DNA of 64,000 nt from assembly GCA_035559535.1 (NCBI GenBank), contig DATMBG010000037.1, positions 124,001-188,000 on the forward strand. The letters run 5' to 3'. This document shows positions 30,290-38,020 of this stretch, piece after piece. Numbering within the stretch: position 1 is the first letter of the stretch; every line of letters begins with the position of its first letter. The notes beneath the pieces are model-generated. The model saw only the letters and a program-made list of their open reading frames with translations, had not been told where the DNA came from and did no database searches. A program made the position numbers and the translations under genes. The stretch is from Candidatus Limnocylindrales bacterium (lineage in GTDB: Bacteria; Moduliflexota; Moduliflexia; Moduliflexales; JAUQPW01).

Positions 30290-30470
30290 GAGTGTGGGCG
30301 TGTGAAGGTATGAGAGTATGGGAGTGTGGAAGTAGGGAAGTATGGGAGTATGGAAGTGTGGGGGTGTGGGAGTGTGGACGTGGGGAGTAAATTCTCCCCT
30401 ACTCCCCTACTCTCATACTCCTATACTCCCATACTTCCACACTCTCATAACTTCCACACTCCCATACTTT
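30290..30470 (+). repeat. Longest octamer hairpin, between the TPR and cyclase genes
   Basis: Twelve or thirteen 8-nt units of consensus GTRTGGRA run from 30292 to about 30398. The conserved centre GTAAATTCTCCC follows at about 30,400, then inverted units to 30470. The arms match imperfectly over about 75 bp. The sequence is free of stop codons in more than one frame, so open reading frames run through it. The pyrimidine arm ends nine bases before the ATG at 30479. Confidence 0.92.
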
Positions 30471-30478
30471 ATAAAGAA

Positions 30479-31285
30479 ATGCTATCACCTGAGATCCGAG
30501 ATACCATTGTGCGGAGTAGTAAAATTTATGACCTTGGCCAGCCTATATATATGGGAATGCCTGTTTATCCTACCCATCCACCCTATATTTTTACCATGGT
30601 CCGACGACACGGGGATGTCTTTCGAGAAAATGGATTCAGCGGAGCTAACGAGCTCCTGGTTATGTGCGGACATACGGGAACACATCTCGATGGATTAGGG
30701 CATATTTCCCAGAATTGTAAGCTCTACGGAGGAGTGGATGCGATAGAAACGCAAACTGGCGGAAAGGGATTAAAATCCCATGGAATGGAAACGGTCGCCC
30801 CTATTCTTTGTCCGGGAGTTTTGTTAGATGTTCCGGCGTATCAAAATATAGAAGTCTTACCCCCTACCTATGAAATTTCATCGGCAGAGTTAGAAGCTGT
30901 AGCAAAGTTTGAAGGGGTCTCTATTAATCCGGGCGATGCCGTTTTCATTCGTACGGGTTGGATCAGGCACTGGAATACCCCCCAGACTTATATCGGACAG
31001 GATACCGGCCTTCCGGGTCCCAATAACGATGCGGCGGAATGGCTGGCCAGTAAGAAAATTCGCGTGACCGGAAGCGATACCATTACCTATGAATGTGTGA
31101 AGCCCAACACCAATCGGATGCCGGTTCATATGACTTTACTGGTCAAAAATGGTATTCATATTATTGAAATGATTAACCTTGAAGAATTATCTCGAGATCG
31201 TATTTATTCCTTTCTTACAATTATATCCCCACTTAAGATTGTCGGAGCAACCGGTTCCCCGATTCGACCTCTGGCTATCGTTTAA
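30479..31285 (+). CDS. Cyclase family protein (kynurenine-formamidase-like metal hydrolase)
   Basis: The 268-residue protein belongs to the cyclase/arylformamidase family (PF04199 type). It shows the metal-binding motif HTGTHLDGLGH and a second cluster (GDAVFIRTGW, GSDTITYE). Members hydrolyse formamides, isatin or similar amides; the substrate here is unknown. The frame stays open 51 codons upstream through the octamer repeat, but that part is repeat translation (MEVW..., SYTPILPHSH). The ATG at 30479 gives the normal family length. No Shine-Dalgarno is visible. Confidence 0.86.
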   Translation: MLSPEIRDTIVRSSKIYDLGQPIYMGMPVYPTHPPYIFTMVRRHGDVFRENGFSGANELLVMCGHTGTHLDGLGHISQNCKLYGGVDAIETQTGGKGLKSHGMETVAPILCPGVLLDVPAYQNIEVLPPTYEISSAELEAVAKFEGVSINPGDAVFIRTGWIRHWNTPQTYIGQDTGLPGPNNDAAEWLASKKIRVTGSDTITYECVKPNTNRMPVHMTLLVKNGIHIIEMINLEELSRDRIYSFLTIISPLKIVGATGSPIRPLAIV

Positions 31286-31301
31286 AATTAAAGGAACTTT
31301 C

Positions 31302-32582
31302 GTGTCGAAGAAGGCAAGTAATTTAGAAATTTTTAGCTGGTGCATGTATGATTTTGCTAATTCCTCCTTTACGACCGTCATCGTCACCGCTTTTTACGTC
31401 CTTTACTTTAAAGAGGTCGTACTTAAGGGTTACTCTCCCGAAGAAGGGGATTTTTTCTGGGGGTTGAACATTTCCTTATCTATGTTATTTGTAGCCCTGT
31501 CTTCACCGATATTAGGTGCCATAGCCGATTATTCCGGGGCCAAGAAAAAATTTCTCCGATTTTATTCCCTTCAGTGTATCCTTTTTACCGCACTTCTGTT
31601 CTTTGTGAAGGAGGGAGATCTTTTACCTGGAATGCTATTTTTCATTCTGGCCAATATCGGATTTGAAGGCGGGATTGTTTTTTATAATGCTTTTTTGCCC
31701 GAGATTGCAACCTCTGAAAATATAGGACGTATTTCAGGTTATGGGTGGGCTCTGGGATATTTGGGCGGTCTGGCTTCCTTAGTGATGGTCCTCCCTCTCG
31801 TCAAGGGAGGATTCACCCCGGAAAATCTCTTGAACTGTCGACTGAGTTTCGTGGTCATCGCCCTCTGTTTTTTAGTTTTTTCACTTCCTACCTTTATTTT
31901 TTTAAAAGAGCGGGCAATGCCTAGAACTCCCCCGGCCGGGCAAAGCTATATTCAGGCCGGTTTTTCAACACTGGCTGGTACTTTTCGGGAGATAAAACGA
32001 TATCGAGAACTGCTCAAGTTTCTTCTGGCCTTTTTTCTTTTTAATGATGCCATTGCCACAACCATCGCCTTTAGTGCCGCCTATGCCCAGGATACCTTGC
32101 ATTTTACCGTGAGCGAGAATATTACTTTAATTATCGTGATTAATATAACGGCAGCCATCGGTGCCTTCCTGTTCGGTTTTGTGGTCGACCGGATCGGAGC
32201 CAAAAAAACTATCAGTATTACCCTGTTGATCTGGATTATGGTTGTCATCAGCGCTTATTTTAGTGAGACTAAGACGAGTTTCTGGATTATTGCTAATATA
32301 GCCGGAACAGCCATCGGTGCTTCCCAATCTGCCAGTCGTAGTTTGATCGGTAGCTTTTCACCGAAAGAAAGAAGTGCGGAGTTCTTCGGATTCGAGGCAG
32401 TCTGTGGGAGGTTTTCGGCTATTTTTGGACCTCTGGTCTTTGGGACCGTATCTTCCTGGACAGGTAATCAACGGTATGCCGTACTTTCGATAGGTTTTTT
32501 CTTTACCCTGGGTTTAATCTTACTCCAGCGGGTTAATGAAAAGGAAGGAATCGAGGCAGCAAGAATCGGAAATGCCGGTTAA
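31302..32582 (+). CDS. UMF1-family MFS transporter
   Basis: The 427-residue membrane protein has about twelve helices and opens with the UMF1/Atg22-like signature SWCMYDFANSSFTTVIVTAFYVLYF. Further family motifs are ISGYGWALGYLGG, FGFVVDRIGAKK and SQSASRSLIGSFSPKERSAEFFGF. It is a putative efflux or uptake carrier of unknown substrate. The GTG at 31302 with AAAGGAAC upstream is preferred to a TTG 123 nt earlier that lies inside the cyclase gene. It may be cotranscribed with the cyclase gene. Confidence 0.88.
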   Translation: MSKKASNLEIFSWCMYDFANSSFTTVIVTAFYVLYFKEVVLKGYSPEEGDFFWGLNISLSMLFVALSSPILGAIADYSGAKKKFLRFYSLQCILFTALLFFVKEGDLLPGMLFFILANIGFEGGIVFYNAFLPEIATSENIGRISGYGWALGYLGGLASLVMVLPLVKGGFTPENLLNCRLSFVVIALCFLVFSLPTFIFLKERAMPRTPPAGQSYIQAGFSTLAGTFREIKRYRELLKFLLAFFLFNDAIATTIAFSAAYAQDTLHFTVSENITLIIVINITAAIGAFLFGFVVDRIGAKKTISITLLIWIMVVISAYFSETKTSFWIIANIAGTAIGASQSASRSLIGSFSPKERSAEFFGFEAVCGRFSAIFGPLVFGTVSSWTGNQRYAVLSIGFFFTLGLILLQRVNEKEGIEAARIGNAG

Positions 32583-32629
32583 TGAAGAAGGAAGAATAAA
32601 GGAATGCTTAGGATTCATGGTTTTAGGAA

Positions 32630-32683
32630 GCGATTGACGATTGGCGATTGGGAGGTTACCCATCGTCGCTCGCTGTTCGCTGA
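32630..32683 (+). repeat. Heptamer hairpin upstream of tsaB
   Basis: GCGATTG, ACGATTG, GCGATTG, then a short centre (GGAGGTTACCC), then ATCGTCG, CTCGCTG, TTCGCTG. The purine-first orientation and 7-nt period are clear; pairing is partial. It ends ten bases before the TTG start of tsaB. Confidence 0.6.
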
Positions 32684-32692
32684 AGATAACTC

Positions 32693-33382
32693 TTGTTAAA
32701 GGTTTTAGGAATTGATACCTCCACCATGACCGGAAGTGTCGGGCTTCTTAATGATCGGGAATTAATGGGGGAATATACAATAGGTAATCTGGCTAATCAT
32801 TCCGAACGGTTGATGACGATGATAGACCTTTTGCTGAAGGAAGTAAACTTAAAGCCGGAAGAAATAGATGGAATAGCGGTTGCCCTGGGACCCGGATCTT
32901 TTACAGGACTACGCATTGGGGTAACTACAGCAAAGGCCCTGGCTTACAGTCTGAAGAAACCGATTGTCGGGATTCCTACTCTAGATGCCCTGGCCCAGCA
33001 TTTTACTTTAACAGACAGGTTGATCTGTCCCATTCTGGATGCCAGAAAACAGGAAGTATACTCGGCTTTTTATCGGTCTGATGGTCATAAAGCTCAGAGA
33101 ATATCGGATTATCAGGTGAGTTCAATTGAAAAAGTTCTGGAGAAAATTCAAGAGCCCGTGGTATTTTTAGGAAATGGCCTGATTCTTTATCAATCCCATA
33201 TTGCAAAGGCTTTGGGTGAAAAGGCTCTTTTTGCAGACCCGGCCCATTCTTCCCCAAGGGGTGGCTTAATCGCCTGGTTAGGTCTTCAACGTCTGACCCA
33301 ACAAGATCAGGATGATCCTTTCTCTCTGGTCCCTCTGTATGTGCGGAGGTCGGACGCAGAGATCTTTTGGGAGAAACGGTAG
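32693..33382 (+). CDS. tsaB: tRNA threonylcarbamoyladenosine biosynthesis protein TsaB
   Basis: The 229-residue protein has the ASKHA-type N-terminus (VLGIDTSTMTGSVGLL) and the family motifs NHSERLMTMIDLLL and ALGPGSFTGLRIGVTTAKALAYSLKKPIVGIPTLDALA. It is a partner of TsaD in making t6A37 on ANN-decoding tRNAs. Length is normal. It starts with TTG and has no clear Shine-Dalgarno. No rimI or tsaD gene is adjacent. Confidence 0.93.
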   Translation: MLKVLGIDTSTMTGSVGLLNDRELMGEYTIGNLANHSERLMTMIDLLLKEVNLKPEEIDGIAVALGPGSFTGLRIGVTTAKALAYSLKKPIVGIPTLDALAQHFTLTDRLICPILDARKQEVYSAFYRSDGHKAQRISDYQVSSIEKVLEKIQEPVVFLGNGLILYQSHIAKALGEKALFADPAHSSPRGGLIAWLGLQRLTQQDQDDPFSLVPLYVRRSDAEIFWEKR

Positions 33383-33385
33383 AGA

Positions 33386-33500
33386 GAGTATAGGAATGTG
33401 GGGGTATGGGAGTATAGGAGTGTGGAAGTATGGGAGTGTGGGAGTATGGAGGTGAATTCTCCCTTACTTCCATACTTCCATACCCCCACACTCCCATACC
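33386..33500 (+). repeat. Octamer hairpin between tsaB and hemB
   Basis: Eight GTRTGGRA-type units (33388-33452) precede the centre GTGAATTCTCCC, and inverted units run to 33500. The outer arms share TGTGGGGGTATGG exactly. The pyrimidine arm ends eight bases before the hemB ATG. The hemB reading frame stays open upstream through the right half, giving a false N-terminal extension. Confidence 0.9.
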
Positions 33501-33508
33501 ATCAACTT

Positions 33509-34477
33509 ATGAGTTTTCCTATTTATCGTCCTCGACGACTTAGAAAAAACGAGAGTTTTCGTCGTATGATACGAGAAACTCGTATTTCTGTGGATGATCT
33601 GGTTTATCCTTTGTTTGTGGTTCCCGGAAGTCATATTAAGAGTGAAATACCCTCCATGCCGGGAAATTATCATTTTTCTGTGGATCGGTTGGTGGAAGAG
33701 GTGAAAGAGGTTTATGATTTGCGGATTCCCGCGGTTTTGCTCTTTGGAATTCCTGAAAGTAAGGATAGTGTGGGTTCTGGAGCCTATGATGAAAACGGGA
33801 TTATCCAGAGAGCTGTACGAGCTATCAAAGAGAGAGTACCCAACATGATGGTTATTACCGATATTTGTCTGTGCGAGTACACCGATCATGGCCATTGTGG
33901 AGTAGTTCTAGATGGAGAGATTCAAAATGATGAAACGTTAAAGCTTCTTCAAAAAACAGCCTTATCCCACGTGAAAGCCGGTGCGGATATGGTAGCACCT
34001 TCCGACATGATGGATGGAAGGGTTAAGGCGATTCGAGAAATTCTCGATAATACCGGGTATTCCCATATTCCTATCATGGCTTATTCGGCTAAATATGCCT
34101 CAAGCTTTTATGGACCTTTTCGCGATGCCGCCCACTCCGCTCCACAATTTGGAGATCGCCGGTCTTATCAAATGGATCCCGGGAACAGCCAGGAAGCAAT
34201 TCGGGAAACCCTGCTGGATATTGAAGAAGGTGCCGATATCGTCATGGTCAAACCGGCTCTTCCTTATTTAGATGTGATATATCGAGTTAAAACCGAGCTG
34301 GGTATGCCCACAGCGGCCTATAATGTAAGCGGTGAATACTGTATGGTTAAAGCGGCTGCGTCCCGGGGATGGATTGATGGGGAGCGGGCTATGATGGAGA
34401 TGTTACTGGGGATTAAACGAGCGGGGGCAGATATTATCCTGACTTACTTTGCCAAGGAGGTGGCCGCACGATTATAA
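33509..34477 (+). CDS. hemB: Porphobilinogen synthase (delta-aminolevulinate dehydratase)
   Basis: The 322-residue protein condenses two aminolevulinate molecules to porphobilinogen in heme synthesis. Catalytic lysines lie in [18 protein letters not shown] and [12 protein letters not shown]. The zinc-type cysteine cluster [14 protein letters not shown] is present, so it is of the Zn-dependent type. The ATG at 33509 gives the normal N-terminus ([22 protein letters not shown]). An upstream in-frame ATG would add 37 residues of translated repeat. No other heme genes are near. Confidence 0.97.
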   Translation: MSFPIYRPRRLRKNESFRRMIRETRISVDDLVYPLFVVPGSHIKSEIPSMPGNYHFSVDRLVEEVKEVYDLRIPAVLLFGIPESKDSVGSGAYDENGIIQRAVRAIKERVPNMMVITDICLCEYTDHGHCGVVLDGEIQNDETLKLLQKTALSHVKAGADMVAPSDMMDGRVKAIREILDNTGYSHIPIMAYSAKYASSFYGPFRDAAHSAPQFGDRRSYQMDPGNSQEAIRETLLDIEEGADIVMVKPALPYLDVIYRVKTELGMPTAAYNVSGEYCMVKAAASRGWIDGERAMMEMLLGIKRAGADIILTYFAKEVAARL

Positions 34478-34483
34478 AACTCC

Positions 34484-34513
34484 TTGACAAAAAGATCTCC
34501 CTTTCTGTATGTT
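34484..34513 (+). promoter_or_regulatory. Sigma70 promoter for lepB
   Basis: TTGACA (34484-34489) and TATGTT (34508-34513) are 18 bp apart, directly after hemB. The transcript would start near 34520 and have a leader of about 95 nt that contains the palindrome at 34537-34556. Confidence 0.6.
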
Positions 34514-34536
34514 AAAACTACTGTGGTTATGAGGTA

Positions 34537-34556
34537 GAATGAGTGTACGCTCATTC
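34537..34556. promoter_or_regulatory. TetR-type operator-like palindrome
   Basis: GAATGAG and CTCATTC form a perfect 7-bp dyad around a 6-base centre (TGTACG), with a further flanking A on both sides disturbed. Many TetR-family repressors bind GAATGA...TCATTC palindromes. It lies about 20 bp after the predicted lepB transcription start, where a bound protein would block transcription. No TetR gene is in the window. Confidence 0.4.
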
Positions 34557-34614
34557 AGAATTTTAGGTTTCTGGAGATATTAACCGTAGCTAATTCTGAT
34601 TCTTTTCAACAAGA

Positions 34615-35214
34615 ATGGACAGAGCTATTCAAAGGATTGTACTGGTTATGCAACAATATATAAAAATCTTAGAACACTGGAAAGCTGACATGACTAAAGG
34701 TTACAAGGGCGTTATTCTGGAGTGGATTAAAACCGGAGTTATTGCTATTATTCTTTCCTTCATTATCAAGGCTACCGTTGTAGAAGCCTACCTGGTACCC
34801 AGTAGTTCCATGGTACCGACCATCCAAATTGGAGATCGTATTCTGGGAAATAAGTTTATTTATTGGTTTACAGACCCCAAACCCGGAGACATCGTTGTTT
34901 TTCGTCCTCCTCCAGAGGCCCACACCAATGTTCCACGATATGTTAAAAGAGTGGTAGCCGTAGAAGGAGATCTTGTGGAAATAAAAAATGGCATGTTATA
35001 TGTTAACGGAAAACCTCGAAAGGAAGATTATATCAAGGAACCTCCAGAATACACCTTTGGACCTAAGCGGGTTCCAAAGGGCCACATATTCGTCTTAGGA
35101 GACAATCGGAATAACAGCCATGACGGTCATGTTTGGGAATTCCTTCCTAAAGAAAATCTACTGGCCAAGGTATTTTTCCGATTCTGGCCACCGAGCCGGA
35201 TAGGAGTGCTATAA
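34615..35214 (+). CDS. lepB: Signal peptidase I
   Basis: The protein (199 residues from this start) has one N-terminal membrane helix (about 38-58). The catalytic Ser is in PSSSMVPTI, the catalytic Lys is in RYVKRVVAVEGD, and the C-terminal box is GDNRNNSHDGH. It cleaves signal peptides at the outer face of the inner membrane. The start is uncertain: in-frame ATGs at 34648 and 34690 are possible, the last having a weak GGAAAG site. Confidence 0.93.
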   Translation: MDRAIQRIVLVMQQYIKILEHWKADMTKGYKGVILEWIKTGVIAIILSFIIKATVVEAYLVPSSSMVPTIQIGDRILGNKFIYWFTDPKPGDIVVFRPPPEAHTNVPRYVKRVVAVEGDLVEIKNGMLYVNGKPRKEDYIKEPPEYTFGPKRVPKGHIFVLGDNRNNSHDGHVWEFLPKENLLAKVFFRFWPPSRIGVL

Positions 35215-35467
35215 ATAAGGGCATAGGGGCGATCCCAGAGATCGCCCTCACCAGATCTCACTATACTCTTCCACCGAATTTAAGGTGCAGGACTGACCTG
35301 TCTTAAATTTCTCTGGCAAGGCGAAACCTCCAGATAGGTATTCCCAGACTCTATCTGGGAATAAAGTTAGGAACAGAAATAGTAGAGAACCTTACAAAAG
35401 TAAAGTCATTAAGAGAATTTATTCCTCACCCGAACTTACCTGAGTTTCCGATCTGCTTACCTTCATC

Positions 35468-35497
35468 TTGACATCCCCTTTTCCCTTAGAGTATATA
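35468..35497 (+). promoter_or_regulatory. Strong promoter giving an apparently leaderless mRNA
   Basis: TTGACA (35468-35473) and TATATA (35492-35497) are 18 bp apart. The next gene's ATG begins at 35503, which is where transcription would start. No Shine-Dalgarno can exist in such a transcript. Confidence 0.6.
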
Positions 35498-35502
35498 AAA
35501 TT

Positions 35503-37185
35503 ATGCAATCTTTTTTGATTCAAAGGTTTAAGGGTTTTTTTCCACAAACCTTTACGTTTCTCAAAAATTTGCAGGCCCATAATACCCGAGAATGGTTTGC
35601 AGCCCACAGGGAAGAGTTTTATCGCTACCTGGATCAACCCCTTCGAGCTCTTCTTAGGGATTTGGGTCCCTTTATCTCCCAAACCTTTCCCGCCTTCAAA
35701 TGGGAAACCACTCCCAAAACGGGGAAGTGCCTTTCCCGGATTCATATCCAGGGTAAGTCAGGAGTAAACTTATACTATACCCATTACTGGGGAGCATTTT
35801 ATCGTCAAAGTCAAACCAAACAGCGTGATGCCCAGCTTTTTATCAGCCTTCATCCTGAAAAGGTTCGGATAGGATTTCATCTGGGATCTGAAGCTAGGCT
35901 GGTATGGATGCGGTTTCAAAAAAATATTAAAAAGAATCCCCATTTTTTTCAATCCCTGCTGAGGGAATTAGTTTTAAAGGAATCCTATATCTTCGAAACC
36001 CTTAAGAAATCCAAGGAGGTTCCCCATCCACTTCCTGAAGTACACGATTTAGAAGCCTTAAAAACCTGGGCTCAGGCCCGAGAAATGACAATAGCCCGGG
36101 AGTTAGATCTGCAAGAACCCCGCCTCTATCAACCTGAGCTGGTTCAGGTAGTAGAGGAGATTTTTAAAGATCTTTATCCCTTTTATGTGTTTGTTACAAC
36201 TCCGGACCCCATTTCTAAGCTAAATGGCCGAATACGAGTGGCTGACCGACCTGCTTTATCTTTGACCAAAGCCCTCCGAGGTCTGGTTAAAGAAGAACCC
36301 ACGCCCTATCCTTCCACGACGTCTTTACCGGCTTATACCTTTCAGCAACTTCTGGAAGAAACTTACCTGGAAGAATCCTTCCTTAGAAGTATAGAAAACT
36401 TATTAAGCTCTGGGAAAAAGCAGGCGATTTTTACAGGGCCTCCTGGAACCGGAAAGACCTATGTGGCTCAAAAGTTTGCCAGATATCTACAAGGATCTGA
36501 GGGTCGGGTGCAACTTATTCAATTTCACCCTACTTATGGGTATGAAGAATTTATGGAAGGAATCCGACCTCAACTGGTTCAAACCCGGGAGGGTTTCCAC
36601 GAGGTAACTTATGAAGTAGAAGCGGGTGTTTTTAAAGCGTTTTGCGAGGAAGCTCGGGGGAGAAAGGGAAATTACGTTTTTATTATCGATGAAATCAATC
36701 GTGGAAATCTTTCTCGAGTTTTTGGAGAATTACTCTACCTGCTGGAATATCGGGATCAAGAGATCATTCTCCCCTACTCACGCCAGCGCTTCTCCATTCC
36801 AGAGAATGTTTATATCTTGGGGACTATGAACACAGCCGACCGTTCCATTGCTTTGGTCGACTTTGCATTACGTCGACGGTTCCATTTTGTTTCCTTCGAA
36901 GCCGACCAGGCCGTTTTAAAACGCTGGCTTGAAAAGAATTGTCCTTCCATGATGGAATCGGCATTAGAGATTTTTACCCTCCTGGATCGAGCCATTGAAG
37001 ATAAGCACTTCAAGATCGGGTTTAGCTATTTTATGGATCCGGAATTGGATCAGGACAAACTTCGACTTCTCTGGAACTATACCCTTCGACCTTATCTGGA
37101 CGAATACTGGTTTAACGATCCCTCGCGGGTTTCTAAACTTGAGGAGAAGGTCAGGAAGATCCTCTCCAAAGAAAAGAGCTCGTAA
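35503..37185 (+). CDS. DUF2461 domain fused to a McrB-type AAA+ NTPase
   Basis: Residues 13-245 match DUF2461 (FPQTFTFLKNLQAHNTREWFAAHREEF, IHIQGKSGVNLYYTHYWGAFYRQ, LFISLHPEKVRIGFHLG). Residues 278-560 are a McrB-like AAA+ module with Walker A GPPGTGKT (312-319), FHPTYGYEEFMEGIRP, Walker B FIIDEINRGNLSRVFGELLYLLEYR, sensor GTMNTADRSIALVDFALRRRFHF and a C-terminal helical lid. McrB proteins assemble into GTP- or ATP-driven rings that pair with the nuclease McrC, and the N-terminal domain recognises the target. No mcrC, nuclease or methylase gene is adjacent, so it is an orphan with an unusual recognition or effector domain. Function is unknown; defence is possible. Confidence 0.85.
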   Translation: MQSFLIQRFKGFFPQTFTFLKNLQAHNTREWFAAHREEFYRYLDQPLRALLRDLGPFISQTFPAFKWETTPKTGKCLSRIHIQGKSGVNLYYTHYWGAFYRQSQTKQRDAQLFISLHPEKVRIGFHLGSEARLVWMRFQKNIKKNPHFFQSLLRELVLKESYIFETLKKSKEVPHPLPEVHDLEALKTWAQAREMTIARELDLQEPRLYQPELVQVVEEIFKDLYPFYVFVTTPDPISKLNGRIRVADRPALSLTKALRGLVKEEPTPYPSTTSLPAYTFQQLLEETYLEESFLRSIENLLSSGKKQAIFTGPPGTGKTYVAQKFARYLQGSEGRVQLIQFHPTYGYEEFMEGIRPQLVQTREGFHEVTYEVEAGVFKAFCEEARGRKGNYVFIIDEINRGNLSRVFGELLYLLEYRDQEIILPYSRQRFSIPENVYILGTMNTADRSIALVDFALRRRFHFVSFEADQAVLKRWLEKNCPSMMESALEIFTLLDRAIEDKHFKIGFSYFMDPELDQDKLRLLWNYTLRPYLDEYWFNDPSRVSKLEEKVRKILSKEKSS

Positions 37186-37407
37186 ATTTTTCCTGCCCAT
37201 TGGGTTCTTGGGGAACGACCTGTTCTGGATCCGATCAAACAGGTCCTCCCTACCGGGGTTCAACCAACCCCAAAAAAAGCCACGGACCCCTATCCCTGAC
37301 ACATACAAAGTGGAAAAGGGGCCAGGTTTGAGCACCTGGACCCGTATAGAACGGAAGGGTATTATCCATAAAAACTTAGAAGCCTCCTTTTAGGGAAAAG
37401 GATATAA

Positions 37408-37872
37408 TTACCCTTCTACTTCCACAATCATCTCGATTTCTACGGGTATATTTCGAGGTAAAGAACCCATTCCAACAGCCGAACGTGCATGCCTGCCCCG
37501 ATCTCCAAAGATAGCCACCAGGAGATCTGAACAACCGTTTATGACTTCAGGATGATTGGTAAAAGACGGATCGGCATTGACCATACCCAACACTTTGACA
37601 ATCCGTTTAACTTTGTTCAGATCTCCGATTTCGGCTTTAAGGGAAGATAGCAGGTTGATGGCCACCAGCCGTGCCGCTTCTTTTCCCTGCTCCAAATCTA
37701 TCTCACGTCCCACCTTACCGATTACCATGCCCCCTTCCGGCTTTCTCGGTCCATGTCCGGCAAGAAAGATCAGATTTCCGGTACGTACTGCATGGACATA
37801 ATTTGCCAGAGGGCGGTCCGGGGTATGAAGGGTTACTCCTAATTCCTTGAGCCGCTGCTCAACATCGACCAT
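37408..37872 (-). CDS. RidA/YjgF-family protein
   Basis: The 154-residue protein belongs to the RidA/YjgF/UK114 superfamily, the larger subgroup that starts about 25 residues earlier than E. coli RidA. The key Arg is in RHARSAVGMGSLPRNIPVEIEMIVEV, consistent with imine/enamine deaminase chemistry. AAGGA lies 9 nt before the ATG. It follows a TPP enzyme gene and an aminotransferase gene on the same strand. A role in clearing reactive imines made by a PLP enzyme would fit this context. Confidence 0.88.
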   Translation of the reverse strand: MVDVEQRLKELGVTLHTPDRPLANYVHAVRTGNLIFLAGHGPRKPEGGMVIGKVGREIDLEQGKEAARLVAINLLSSLKAEIGDLNKVKRIVKVLGMVNADPSFTNHPEVINGCSDLLVAIFGDRGRHARSAVGMGSLPRNIPVEIEMIVEVEG

Positions 37873-38020
37873 ACGTTTTTATCCTTTCAGGGTTCTGGCT
37901 TTGCCTGGTTTTTGTTTAAGACCAGACAAAATCAACAGTCTTATCCTTTTAGTCTCCTGAGTGAATCTTATCAACTCTTCCAAAAAGACAAACGAGGACG
38001 TTTGTCCTACTCTTACTTGT

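Noticed and set aside
30290-30470. Octamer array considered as a CRISPR or variable-number coding repeat
   Set aside because: Units are only 8 nt with no spacers, arms are inverted, there are no cas genes, and the array lies between genes.
33003-33497. Minus-strand frame running through the octamer array and antisense to tsaB
   Set aside because: It consists of translated repeat plus the antisense of a well-supported gene.
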